A DNA stretch of 7,403 bases from Planctomycetaceae bacterium (lineage in GTDB: Bacteria; Planctomycetota; Planctomycetia; Planctomycetales; Planctomycetaceae), in NCBI GenBank assembly GCA_003445035.1, contig DLVV01000394.1, forward strand, positions 8,992 through 16,394, given 5' to 3'. The position numbers and the translations under genes are program-made. The notes under the pieces are model-generated. The model worked only from the letters and a program-made list of their open reading frames with translations. It had not been told where the DNA came from and searched no databases. Positions 1 to 6,695 of this stretch are shown piece by piece (within the stretch, counting starts at the first letter, position 1; the number at the start of each line of letters is the position of its first letter).

Positions 1-497
1 GGACGATGTGTGCGGATGCGCCAACTGCCATCGCGACGGTGCTTGGTCCTGAGGTAAGCCACCAGGTCGTTTGTGACCGAGTCCGGCTTGCGGCCATCGG
101 CATGCAGTCCCCACAGAGCATAGCCGGCGTTGTAAGGCCCACCCGGAACCCCCTCACCAACCCGAACACGTTTACCGCGACCGTTGAAATACTCGTACGT
201 GAAATCCGACTGGTCGGCCGTCAAATCGGCATTGACGGCAAACCCGGCCCGGCGGGCCCTGGCAATGGCCACCGAGGCCAGCCCCTGATGATGGCAGCTG
301 AAGCAGTCCCGTTTCTCGACATAGGTCGCCGCACTCTTCTGCAACAGCGGCACACTGCGATTCAACACATCGCGAACCGATTCGGGAGTAACCGGGCCGT
401 CGGCCGCCATCAGCACGCCGGATCCGGACAACACCAGTCCCGTCCCGACCACAATCACTCGCAGGACATGCACACCCATCCCGGTCATCCCGGTCAT
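1..497 (-). CDS. Secreted CxxCH protein with possible terpenoid-cyclase-like fold (3' end outside window)
   Basis: The frame is open from the ATG at 497 to the window edge, giving 165 full codons with no stop. The N-terminus is a hydrophobic signal-type segment (about residues 10-30) ending in MAA-DG, a plausible signal peptidase I site, so the protein is probably exported. At residues 65-69 it has Cys-Phe-Ser-Cys-His followed by His-Gln-Gly. This is a CxxCH motif of the kind that binds covalent heme c. After it come stretches such as YNAGYALWGLHADG and LVAYL...DGSW, which resemble the alpha/alpha-toroid repeats of squalene cyclase/prenyltransferase-like proteins often annotated in planctomycetes. 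Fold and heme binding are inferred from motifs only. The start overlaps the PSP1 stop as ATGA, which suggests translational coupling. In-frame ATGs at 488 and 479 are alternatives and would leave the signal segment intact. Confidence 0.72.
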   Translation of the reverse strand, partial: MTGMTGMGVHVLRVIVVGTGLVLSGSGVLMAADGPVTPESVRDVLNRSVPLLQKSAATYVEKRDCFSCHHQGLASVAIARARRAGFAVNADLTADQSDFTYEYFNGRGKRVRVGEGVPGGPYNAGYALWGLHADGRKPDSVTNDLVAYLRTKHRRDGSWRIRTHR

Positions 498-500
498 CCC
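477..500 (-). repeat. 9-bp tandem repeat holding three in-frame ATGs
   Basis: On the minus strand the unit GGGATGACC occurs twice and is followed by a partial third copy, GGGATG. The repeat covers the TGA stop of the PSP1 gene and supplies three start candidates (497, 488, 479) for the downstream secreted protein. The unit is a multiple of three, so a change in copy number would alter length but not frame. Confidence 0.6.
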
Positions 501-1030
501 TGTTCGTCCCCGTCGCCGCTACCGCAGCCACCGCTGCCACAACCACCACCGCCACTTCCACATCCACCGGGCTCGGGATCAAACATCGGCGAGAGCCGAA
601 TATCCCGGCCTGTCCGTTTTGACAGGAACACCGCAATCCGCTCGGACTCCTGGCCCACTTCGCCCAGGCAATACACGACCACCGTATGACCATCGACCAG
701 CAACTCCGCATCGACCGGCTCGAGTTCGGCCGCCTGGTGACGAATCGTCTCAATCAACTCGTCCAGATCCACAGAGTCGGTGTCATCGACCTCCAGATCC
801 TCTCGACCGGCCAGCCGCAACACGTCCCCGGAGGGACTGACATCACCAACATGGTGTTCCGAGATGTTGGACAGCAACTCCCCCAGTTCCTGTCCCCGGT
901 CGGTCTGGATCACCACGCTGTCGCCGTGCTCGGCGTTCAACTCGTCGGTGGCACTGAACAACCCCACCCAGCCCAACCGGCCGTAGCGCACCAGGCACGC
1001 GGTTCGTGTCAGCACTTCAGCGTTTCCCAT
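494..1030 (-). CDS. PSP1/RicT-like protein with Gly/Cys-rich C-terminal tail
   Basis: A 178-aa protein. Residues about 11-55 (LVRYGRLGWVGLFSA, then a short segment and VVIQTDRGQELGE) and the following alpha/beta region to about residue 150 match the PSP1 C-terminal domain. In Bacillus subtilis the PSP1 protein RicT (YaaT) acts with two small partners and RNase Y in mRNA maturation and binds Fe-S clusters; that role is family knowledge and is not shown here. This protein is shorter than RicT. It ends in a low-complexity tail (residues 156-173) of Gly, Ser and Cys with C157, C164 and C169, which could bind metal or an Fe-S cluster. The ATG at 1030 is the first in-frame start after the ATP-grasp stop, but no strong ribosome binding site is visible. 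It lies 36 nt after the ATP-grasp gene, in the same frame, and overlaps the next gene by ATGA. Confidence 0.8.
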   Translation of the reverse strand: MGNAEVLTRTACLVRYGRLGWVGLFSATDELNAEHGDSVVIQTDRGQELGELLSNISEHHVGDVSPSGDVLRLAGREDLEVDDTDSVDLDELIETIRHQAAELEPVDAELLVDGHTVVVYCLGEVGQESERIAVFLSKRTGRDIRLSPMFDPEPGGCGSGGGGCGSGGCGSGDGDEQG

Positions 1031-1066
1031 CAGCCAGCACTCTGCATATGTGTGTTTCGGATCGTT

Positions 1067-2293
1067 TCAACCACCCTCGAACACCAGTGTCAACTCCTGG
1101 TCCGCGGTGTGCAATGCCCGTTCAACCTCATCGGCGGTTTCTCCCCTGGCAAACACGAACCCGGGATAGGGTCCTCCCTCGGGCCAAGGCGACAGTTGTT
1201 GACCGGGATGGGCGGTGATCGCCACCCGTTCGACCCCGGCCACCGCCTCGGCTGCCGCCACTCCATCAACTCGCAACAGCGCTCCGCCGCTCTTCACCGG
1301 CAGCATCAGCACCCCCGCTGCCGACTCAACACGATCCGGAAGTGGTGCCCGGTCGCCCAGGGCATGGTGCAGCAGAATATCTTCGAGCCTCAATCCGGTC
1401 CCAAACCGCATCACATCCGAACACAATCCGCCAATGGCGCGAGGATTGACCTCGATGACCACCGGCCCCGACTCCGTGATCCTCAACTCCGCATGCACAG
1501 CCCCCTCGGTCAGTCCCAGGGCTGTGCAGGCCGCCCGAGAACTTTCGAGCAACGCCCGCTGACATTCGGCCGGCAATCGCGACGGTGTCAGGTAAATCGT
1601 CTCCTCGAAGTAAGGCCCTTCCAGGGGATCGGGCTTATCAAAGACGGCCAGAACCTGCAGTTGCCCGTCCCTCAACAGCCCCTCGATCGCCACCTCTGGA
1701 CCAGACACAAACGACTCGACCAGGAACCCCTCCTCAATCAAACTTCCTGATTCGTCGTCCACGATCGACTCGAGTCTCCCCACAGCCTCAACCATTCCAG
1801 GATGGTCATCGACACGAATCACACCACGACTCGCCGACAGCGACAACGGCTTGATCACGGCCGGGAACCCGAACACCGGTGGCCGGGCCCGCTCGGGATC
1901 TTCGAACCGGCGCCAGTCAAACCCGGGGCAGGGCACGTCGGCGGCGGCAAGCCGTTCACGAGCGCGCCGCTTGTCACGGGCCACGGCCACCGCCTCGGGA
2001 TCGTTGTGCGGCAGGCCCAACTCTCGAGCCACCACCGCCGCCGCTTCGACCACGGTGTCGTCGATTCCTATCACCGCGTCGACCGGGTACTCGTCATGGA
2101 ACGCGAGCGCCGGCCCGGCACAGGCGTCGGGGGACGAGAAGGGCAGGGTAAGGAACCCCGCGGGATTCAGATGAGCGACCGAACTGCCTTCCTCGGACGC
2201 CACCGTCAACTCGACACCGCACCGCGCAGCCGCCGCCAGCAACGCGGGGGTGCGATACGTCCGTGTCGGCAGCATCAACAGCAACCGGGGCAT
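1067..2293 (-). CDS. ATP-grasp domain protein (carboxylate-amine ligase type)
   Basis: A 408-aa, apparently soluble protein. The N-terminal part (about residues 1-110) looks like the pre-ATP-grasp domain, with LLLMLPTRTYRT at the start and DAVIGIDDTVVEAA near residue 75. The ATP-grasp core follows: FPAVIKPL with the likely ATP-binding K148, a flexible Ser/Gly loop (SLSASRGV, 151-158), ESFVSGPEVAIEG (193-205), and VVIEVNPRAIGG (278-289), whose E281 and N283 are the usual metal ligands. Family members activate a carboxylate as acyl phosphate and join it to an amine or similar nucleophile. The substrate here cannot be read from sequence. The gene starts 27 nt after the NFU stop and is followed closely by PSP1, so it probably belongs to an NFU/ATP-grasp/PSP1 operon. 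No strong Shine-Dalgarno is seen, but the start fits the family N-terminus. Confidence 0.85.
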   Translation of the reverse strand: MPRLLLMLPTRTYRTPALLAAAARCGVELTVASEEGSSVAHLNPAGFLTLPFSSPDACAGPALAFHDEYPVDAVIGIDDTVVEAAAVVARELGLPHNDPEAVAVARDKRRARERLAAADVPCPGFDWRRFEDPERARPPVFGFPAVIKPLSLSASRGVIRVDDHPGMVEAVGRLESIVDDESGSLIEEGFLVESFVSGPEVAIEGLLRDGQLQVLAVFDKPDPLEGPYFEETIYLTPSRLPAECQRALLESSRAACTALGLTEGAVHAELRITESGPVVIEVNPRAIGGLCSDVMRFGTGLRLEDILLHHALGDRAPLPDRVESAAGVLMLPVKSGGALLRVDGVAAAEAVAGVERVAITAHPGQQLSPWPEGGPYPGFVFARGETADEVERALHTADQELTLVFEGG

Positions 2294-2320
2294 GCTAGGT
2301 CAGCCGACGGCCGTCCCGGT

Positions 2321-2920
2321 CTACTTCTTCGACGGGGCGTAGTAGGGATTGTTTCCGGACGCGTGATCGGTCGTGTCCATGATCTCACCCACCTCAGGAA
2401 TCTCCGACCGGATCGCAATCTCCACGCCCTGCTTCAGCGTCACGTCGGCCATTCCGCAGCCCTGGCAGCCTCCGCCCATCTGGACGTAGACCATGTTCTC
2501 TTGCACGTCGAGCAGACGTACGACACCACCATGGCTGGCCACCGACGGATTGACCTCGCGATCGAGTATCCCCTGGACGCGGTCCCGCAACACATCAACC
2601 GGCGGGATGGTGTCACGGAGACTCGGATCGACGGCGGGATCACCGGTGGCCAGGTGCTCACGGAGCGCCGTACCGACCTGCTGGCCGACTTCCGGCCACG
2701 GTGACGGACCGTGCTTGGTGACGGTGACCCGATTGTCGGTGATCAACACCGCAGCCACGCCCTCGATGGCGAACAACCGCTTGGCCAACGGCGACATCTC
2801 GGCCGCCTCGGAACTGCCGAAGTGAAACGACTGGTCAGGGTACAGGGGCCGATCGACGGTGAAACGGCACATCGTGGGGACATTCATCGGTTCGCCGCTG
2901 ATCTTGACATCATCCGTCAT
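2321..2920 (-). CDS. NFU-type Fe-S cluster scaffold/carrier protein
   Basis: A 199-aa cytosolic protein with the two-domain NFU layout. The N-terminal Nfu_N-like domain (about 15-95) contains RFTVDRPL, SPLAKRLFAIEGVAAVLITDNRVTVTK and a WPEVGQQV segment. The C-terminal NifU-like domain (about 107-175) contains VNPSVASHGGVVRLLDV and the CxxC motif GGGCQGCGMADVTLKQG with C152 and C155. In this family, paired CxxC motifs from two subunits hold a labile [4Fe-4S] cluster that is passed to apo-proteins. The start at 2920 is supported by AAGGA nine bases upstream (2930-2934). It is the first gene after an 89-nt gap and probably leads a small operon with the ATP-grasp and PSP1 genes. Possible clients in this window are the radical SAM and PSP1 proteins, which is inference. 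Confidence 0.92.
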   Translation of the reverse strand: MTDDVKISGEPMNVPTMCRFTVDRPLYPDQSFHFGSSEAAEMSPLAKRLFAIEGVAAVLITDNRVTVTKHGPSPWPEVGQQVGTALREHLATGDPAVDPSLRDTIPPVDVLRDRVQGILDREVNPSVASHGGVVRLLDVQENMVYVQMGGGCQGCGMADVTLKQGVEIAIRSEIPEVGEIMDTTDHASGNNPYYAPSKK

Positions 2921-2944
2921 CGTAGAGTTTCCTTGTGAAGGCCT

Positions 2945-2959
2945 CGGTGGAAACCACCG
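2945..2959. other. Small perfect hairpin in the intergenic region
   Basis: CGGTGG and CCACCG flank a three-base loop, giving a 6-bp perfect stem. It lies between the DUF169 stop and the NFU ribosome binding site, in what would be the NFU leader. There is no T-run after it on the minus strand, so an intrinsic terminator for the upstream operon is poorly supported. A leader structure or chance are both possible. Confidence 0.3.
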
Positions 2960-2973
2960 CTGACTGTTTTCCT

Positions 2974-3002
2974 AGAGTATCCGACTTTCCCGGCAGGCTC
3001 AA
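2974..3002 (-). promoter_or_regulatory. Possible sigma70-like promoter for the NFU operon
   Basis: On the minus strand TTGAGC (3002-2997) is followed after 17 bp by TACTCT (2979-2974). An overlapping GATACT (2981-2976) is an alternative -10 with a 15-bp spacer. Position suits a promoter, since this 89-nt gap is by far the largest between genes in the window. The match is weak and planctomycete promoter consensus is poorly known. Confidence 0.25.
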
Positions 3003-3009
3003 TCTGTAG

Positions 3010-3702
3010 TTAGCCGTACTGCTGGTCGGACACGCGTCCGCCGTGAAACTGCTCCAGTGCCTGGTTGGCCGACACGATCACCTCCAGCTTCCCCTGGACC
3101 GCCTCAACCTGATCTCCCGGAAGCACCACGTAGAGTTGATTGTCCTCGATGCCGGTATAGACGCGATTGCCGATACATCCAAGATTGGTCACGAACCGCG
3201 ACTCTTGCATCACCTCGGGAATCGCCGCACAGGTCGGACGCCCCATCGTCGGCCCGCCTGCCACACCGGCTGACGTGGCCGCTTCGGCCAAAACCATCAT
3301 CTGCCGCGGTGTCCCCTGCACGACCACCGCATCCACGCCGCAGGGCGCAAGCTCCAGCGGCGAATAAACCACCGCCCCAAACGACTCGGTGCGGTGAGGG
3401 ATCTCGGGCACCTCCTCCATCCGCACGTACTCGAGGTCGACCATCATTCCAATCATCTGCTGCTGCCCCTCGGCCTCGGCTTCGGGCAGTTCCACACCAT
3501 GGGTGAATGCCCCGATCGGACACGAGAAATGGTCCTCGGGAACAGTCGCAACCACCTTGCCGGCAGCGGCCTGCTGCCAGTAACTGCACCCCGACAGAGC
3601 CACTTCATCCGCCCGCTCGACCCCGGCCGGCAACTCATCGACAAACGCCACAGCCACCGGCGCATCGGCCAGGCCCAACAGTTCCTGCAATCTCGAACCC
3701 AT
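3010..3702 (-). CDS. DUF169 family protein
   Basis: A 230-aa protein over the length typical of DUF169 (COG2043). Recognisable parts are LGLADAPVAVAFVDELPAGV at the N-terminus, ALSGCSYWQQAAAGK (35-49), HFSCPIGAFTHGV (58-70), APCGVDAVVVQGTPRQMM (119-136), GRPTCAAIPEV (154-164) and NLGCIGNRVYTGIEDNQLYVVLPGD (173-197). Five cysteines (39, 61, 121, 158, 176) fall in these motif-like blocks and could bind metal or a cluster, although the family's activity is not established to my knowledge. The start is firm: GAGGAG lies five bases upstream (3708-3713). The gene begins 18 nt after the true end of the radical SAM selenoprotein and ends in TAA, so co-transcription with it is very likely and a shared pathway is a reasonable guess. 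Confidence 0.85.
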   Translation of the reverse strand: MGSRLQELLGLADAPVAVAFVDELPAGVERADEVALSGCSYWQQAAAGKVVATVPEDHFSCPIGAFTHGVELPEAEAEGQQQMIGMMVDLEYVRMEEVPEIPHRTESFGAVVYSPLELAPCGVDAVVVQGTPRQMMVLAEAATSAGVAGGPTMGRPTCAAIPEVMQESRFVTNLGCIGNRVYTGIEDNQLYVVLPGDQVEAVQGKLEVIVSANQALEQFHGGRVSDQQYG

Positions 3703-3720
3703 CTCAGCTCCTCACCCTGA

Positions 3721-5190
3721 TCATTTCCCAATCACGAGAGACTCGAACTGAGTCTCGGTCGGCTCAGCTCAGCAAAACCAGTCCTCGGTCAATCGCGGCA
3801 CCGGGCGGCGATCGATCGTTGCAGCCGACTGCTCCGGCGTCAACGTGAGCCCGGCCAGCCCGGCAATCCGAGAGAACGTCTCCCCCACTTCCTGGCCGCC
3901 ACAGGCTGCCGTCTCAACAACCGCCGCCACTTCGCGGTGCAACGCATCCATTTTCGGATCGGGATGTTCCCATCGCCACGACCACGCCTCAGCGTCCAGT
4001 TCGCCGCGATGAGGAACGAAACCCGGATGCTCCTCCAGCAACGAACCCGGCGGAACCAGCAACCGGATCGAGAACTGCACCGGGTCGACATGGCCCACCA
4101 GGCCATGATCGACGATGAATTCGAGAATCTCGCAGTAGTCGGCCCGGGTCGTCCAGGGTGTGAACGGAACCCAGGTCGGCCGGATCGGCAGACCCACCTC
4201 GCGACACCGTTCCAGCGCCACCAGCACGTCATCTCGAGTGTGGCCTTTTTCCAGGATCTCGAGAACGGGATCGGCCAGGGCCTCAACCGCCGAAATCACG
4301 AACGCCGCCCCGCACTCGACCAATTCCGGCAACACATCACCGCGTTCGACCAGGTGCTCGACTTTCGCGGTGAAGTCAAACGTCACGTCAGGAAACCGAT
4401 CCGCCAGTCCGCGGGCCACGCGGCGAGCATGAGCCGGACCGTTGAGAAAATCGGGGTCGGCAAACGTGATGTGACCGGCGCCGGCGGTGACCTGCTGCTC
4501 GATGTCGGCCAGCACGACCTCCGCCGGCACCGCCACGAACTTCCCACCATAGACAGGGGGAATCGGACAGTGCGTACACAGGTGCCGGCACCCGCGACTG
4601 GCCTCGACCGTCCCCGCGGTCACGACTTTCACGTGCCCATCGTTGTCGACCGACTCAAATCCCGCGTACTGGTCCAGGCCGGGCAACGTCGACCGATCGG
4701 GCACGGGAAACGGTTGACGCTTCCATCCGACCCGCGGACCGGTGGACACCTGGCCTTCACCTCGTTCCCAGCTCTCCAACAACGCGACCAACTCGCCCTC
4801 AATCTCGCCCCCCAGGCAGGCCGCGGCACCGGCGTCCAGCAGGGCGGGGGCATTGAGCACCGCGTAGAGGCCCGAAAACACAACTCTGGCCTGGGGATTC
4901 TCTTCCCGCACCGCACCCGCCACTCGCACACCCAATTGCAGCGCCGTGTGCATCGGCACGGCGACCACCACGACCGCCGCACGACGGAGTTCGGCTCGCG
5001 ACAGAGGCTCCACCGACACGTCGCAACAAGCCGGATCAAAACCCGCTCGCCTGAGAAACGCCGACGGCCAGGCGACACCCAGTGGCTGGTGGCCCAGTTC
5101 GTAGCACGACACCAGCAACACGCCGCCGCGACTCCTCAGGACCTCTCCTGGAGTCCAACTCTCCACGGGAATCACCGGACTCTCTGTCAT
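3721..5190 (-). CDS. Radical SAM selenoprotein with CUAEP tail (in-frame UGA = Sec)
   Basis: Conventional translation gives 473 aa ending in WFC at a TGA (3771-3769). Reading that TGA as selenocysteine gives 489 aa, ending Cys473-Sec474-Ala-Glu-Pro and 12 more residues before a second TGA (3723-3721). Residues about 22-140 resemble a cobalamin-binding Rossmann domain (GGVLLVSCYELGHQPLG; VVVVAVPMHTAL; VVFSGLYAV), though the classic DxHxxG motif is not evident. The radical SAM core begins near 195 with GCRHLCTHC: C201, C205 and C208 form the CxxxCxxC [4Fe-4S] site, followed by ITFADPDFLN. The substrate is unknown. I recall an NCBI family named CUAEP/CCAEP-tail radical SAM (seleno)protein, which fits this tail exactly, but I could not check it. 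A SECIS-like hairpin follows the UGA. The start is 1 nt after the DUF1501 stop, and DUF169 follows after 18 nt. Confidence 0.9.
3735..3761 (-). promoter_or_regulatory. Putative bacterial SECIS element
   Basis: On the minus strand GAGACTC (3756-3750), loop AGTTC (3749-3745) and GAGTCTC (3744-3738) form a perfect 7-bp stem with a 5-nt loop. A further 3 bp (CGA 3761-3759 with TCG 3737-3735) stacks below it across a 2-nt CC bulge on the 5' side. Twelve bases separate the UGA from the main stem, and 19 separate it from the loop, which has G at its second position followed by U. As I recall them, these features fit the bacterial SECIS model: a stem-loop just 3' of the UGA, inside the coding region, recognised by SelB through an apical loop containing G/U, with a bulge in the stem. 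The lack of a T-run argues against a terminator. Confidence 0.82.
3769..3771 (-). other. Selenocysteine codon (UGA) of the radical SAM protein
   Basis: This TGA follows TGC (Cys473) and precedes GCT GAG CCG (Ala-Glu-Pro), then 12 further sense codons before a TGA at 3723. Several other genes here end in TGA, so UGA is a normal stop in this genome and the hairpin downstream would be what marks this one. The CUAEP signature is the strongest reason to read it as Sec. Confidence 0.85.
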
Positions 5191-5191
5191 A

Positions 5192-6661
5192 TCAGGAACA
5201 GATCTCGTCGATGACCCGAGCCGGAAACACCGACGTCAGGCGTTCCTTCAATCCGTTCCGGCGATGGAACAGTTCCTCGTGATGCATGCCCAACTGGTGC
5301 AGCACCGTCGCATGCCAATCGTGGACGGTGACCTTCTGGTCACCTGCCTTCAAACCGATCTCGTCGGTCGTCCCGTGAATGTGACCCCGCTTGATACCGG
5401 CACCGGCCAACCACGTCACCATCGCGTTCTGATTGTGATCACGACCGGCCTTCAGCACGTTCTTGTCACCGGGCAACTGGGCGATCGGCAACCGGCCGAA
5501 TTCGCCACCCCAGGCCAGCAGCGTGCTGTCCAGCAACCCTCGCTCGTCAAGATCCTCAAGCAGCGCCGCAATCGGCTGATCGGTCTTGCGGCAGGCTCCG
5601 GGCAAGCTCGTGCCGATGTTGGTGTGGTTGTCCCAGATCTGAAAATTGATGAACAACTGCACGAACCGGACGCCCCGTTCGACCAGTCGGCGGGCGATCA
5701 GGCAACGGCGACCGTACGAATCGGTGTCCTTGCCTCCCACTCCGTACCGTTTCTGAGTGCCAGCGGTTTCCTGGGAAATGTCCAATGCGTCGGAGGCGGC
5801 CAGTTGCATTCTCGCGGCGAGCTCATAACTGGCGATCCTCGCGTCCAACTGCGGCTGGCCGGAACGGCGGCGGCGATGGATTCGGTCGAGAGTGCCGATC
5901 AGGTCCCGCTCCAGCTTCACGACCGCTTCAGCTTCCTCGTATTCACGGTCCAGGTTGAGCACGGGTTTTCCTGTCGAACGAAAACGGGTGCCCTGGTAGA
6001 CGGGTGGCAGGAACCCGGCCTGCCAGTTCTGCACCCCGTTGACCGGCAACCCGGCCGGGTCGTCGAGCACGATGTACGCCGGCAAGTTCTGGTTCTCGCT
6101 GCCGAGGCCGTAAGTGACCCACGACCCGAGGCTCGGCAGCCCCGGAGTCATCCGTCCGCAGTGGGCGATGAACAACGCGGGCTCATGAGTCAGGTTGGTC
6201 GTGTACATCGACCGGACGAGACTGATCCGATCCACCTGGGTCGCAAGGTGCGGAAGCAATTCCGAGACGTCCATCCCGCATTCACCGTACCTGGCAAAGC
6301 GAAACGGACTCCTCATCAATGCCCCGGCCGCCCCCGGGTTCTCGACCTCGCCGGCAATCTTGTCGAAATACGACTTGCCATGATTCCGAGTCAGCTCCTC
6401 CTTGGGATCAAACAGGTCCATCTGGCTGGGACCACCGTTCATGAACAGGTGGATCACCGCCTTGGCCTGTGGCTCAAAATGCGGCTGCTTGGGTGTCTGG
6501 TCCGGGAACGCCGACTCGGCAGCCAGGAGCCCGTTGGTGCCATACAGGTCCTGGGAAAGCAGTCCAGCCAGGGCTGCGGTGCCCAAGCCACCCGACATCG
6601 ACGCGAAGAAGTCTCGACGGGACACGGCCGGCGTCAACGGGTCGGCGATTTTCGATAGCAT
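5192..6661 (-). CDS. DUF1501 protein, Tat-exported
   Basis: A 489-aa protein. The N-terminus has a twin-arginine signal, SRRDFF at residues 14-19, followed by a Gly/Ala/Leu-rich hydrophobic stretch (MSGGLGTAALAGLL), so folded export is expected. The mature part shows DUF1501 hallmarks: VIHLFMNGGPSQMDLFDPK, LVRSMYTTNLTHEPALF, LPSLGSWVTYGLGSE, SYGRRCLIARRLVERGVRFVQLF, LLAWGGEFGR and GRDHNQNAMVTWLAGAGIKRG. DUF1501 belongs to the alkaline phosphatase/sulfatase superfamily fold, but its activity is unknown. I chose the ATG at 6661 over the GTG at 6667 because AAGAGGA (6670-6676) sits eight bases before the ATG and only two before the GTG. It follows the DUF1553 gene by 34 nt, the usual planctomycete pairing. 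The radical SAM start lies one base after its TGA. Confidence 0.93.
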   Translation of the reverse strand: MLSKIADPLTPAVSRRDFFASMSGGLGTAALAGLLSQDLYGTNGLLAAESAFPDQTPKQPHFEPQAKAVIHLFMNGGPSQMDLFDPKEELTRNHGKSYFDKIAGEVENPGAAGALMRSPFRFARYGECGMDVSELLPHLATQVDRISLVRSMYTTNLTHEPALFIAHCGRMTPGLPSLGSWVTYGLGSENQNLPAYIVLDDPAGLPVNGVQNWQAGFLPPVYQGTRFRSTGKPVLNLDREYEEAEAVVKLERDLIGTLDRIHRRRRSGQPQLDARIASYELAARMQLAASDALDISQETAGTQKRYGVGGKDTDSYGRRCLIARRLVERGVRFVQLFINFQIWDNHTNIGTSLPGACRKTDQPIAALLEDLDERGLLDSTLLAWGGEFGRLPIAQLPGDKNVLKAGRDHNQNAMVTWLAGAGIKRGHIHGTTDEIGLKAGDQKVTVHDWHATVLHQLGMHHEELFHRRNGLKERLTSVFPARVIDEICS

Positions 6662-6669
6662 CAACACGA

Positions 6670-6676
6670 TCCTCTT
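6670..6676 (-). promoter_or_regulatory. Ribosome binding site deciding the DUF1501 start
   Basis: AAGAGGA on the minus strand lies eight bases upstream of the ATG at 6661. That spacing favours this ATG over the in-frame GTG (6667) and TTG (6664). Confidence 0.6.
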
Positions 6677-6695
6677 CGTGAGCTCGACACGTCCA

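Noticed and set aside
1031..1069. A second possible UGA readthrough: the ATP-grasp stop TGA is in frame with the PSP1 gene, with only 12 sense codons between.
   Set aside because: No stable stem-loop follows this TGA, the residues around it match no selenoprotein motif I know, and both proteins are complete at family-typical ends and starts. Sharing a frame is a one-in-three coincidence.
2945..2959. Intergenic hairpin as an intrinsic terminator after DUF169.
   Set aside because: The stem is only 6 bp and no T-run follows it on the transcribed strand. I list it as an unexplained hairpin only.
3738..3756. The palindrome after the UGA as a terminator or operator instead of a SECIS.
   Set aside because: There is no T-run, it lies within an open frame ending just before a well-placed ribosome binding site for DUF169, and its spacing from the UGA suits a SECIS.
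3937..5214. Long plus-strand open frame opposite the radical SAM gene.
   Set aside because: It mirrors a clear protein family on the minus strand, has an Arg/His/Gln-rich composition typical of antisense reading in high-GC DNA, and shows no recognisable domain.
5264..6658. Long plus-strand open frame opposite the DUF1501 gene.
   Set aside because: The minus strand encodes a convincing DUF1501 protein with a Tat signal and a ribosome binding site. The plus frame has no family features.
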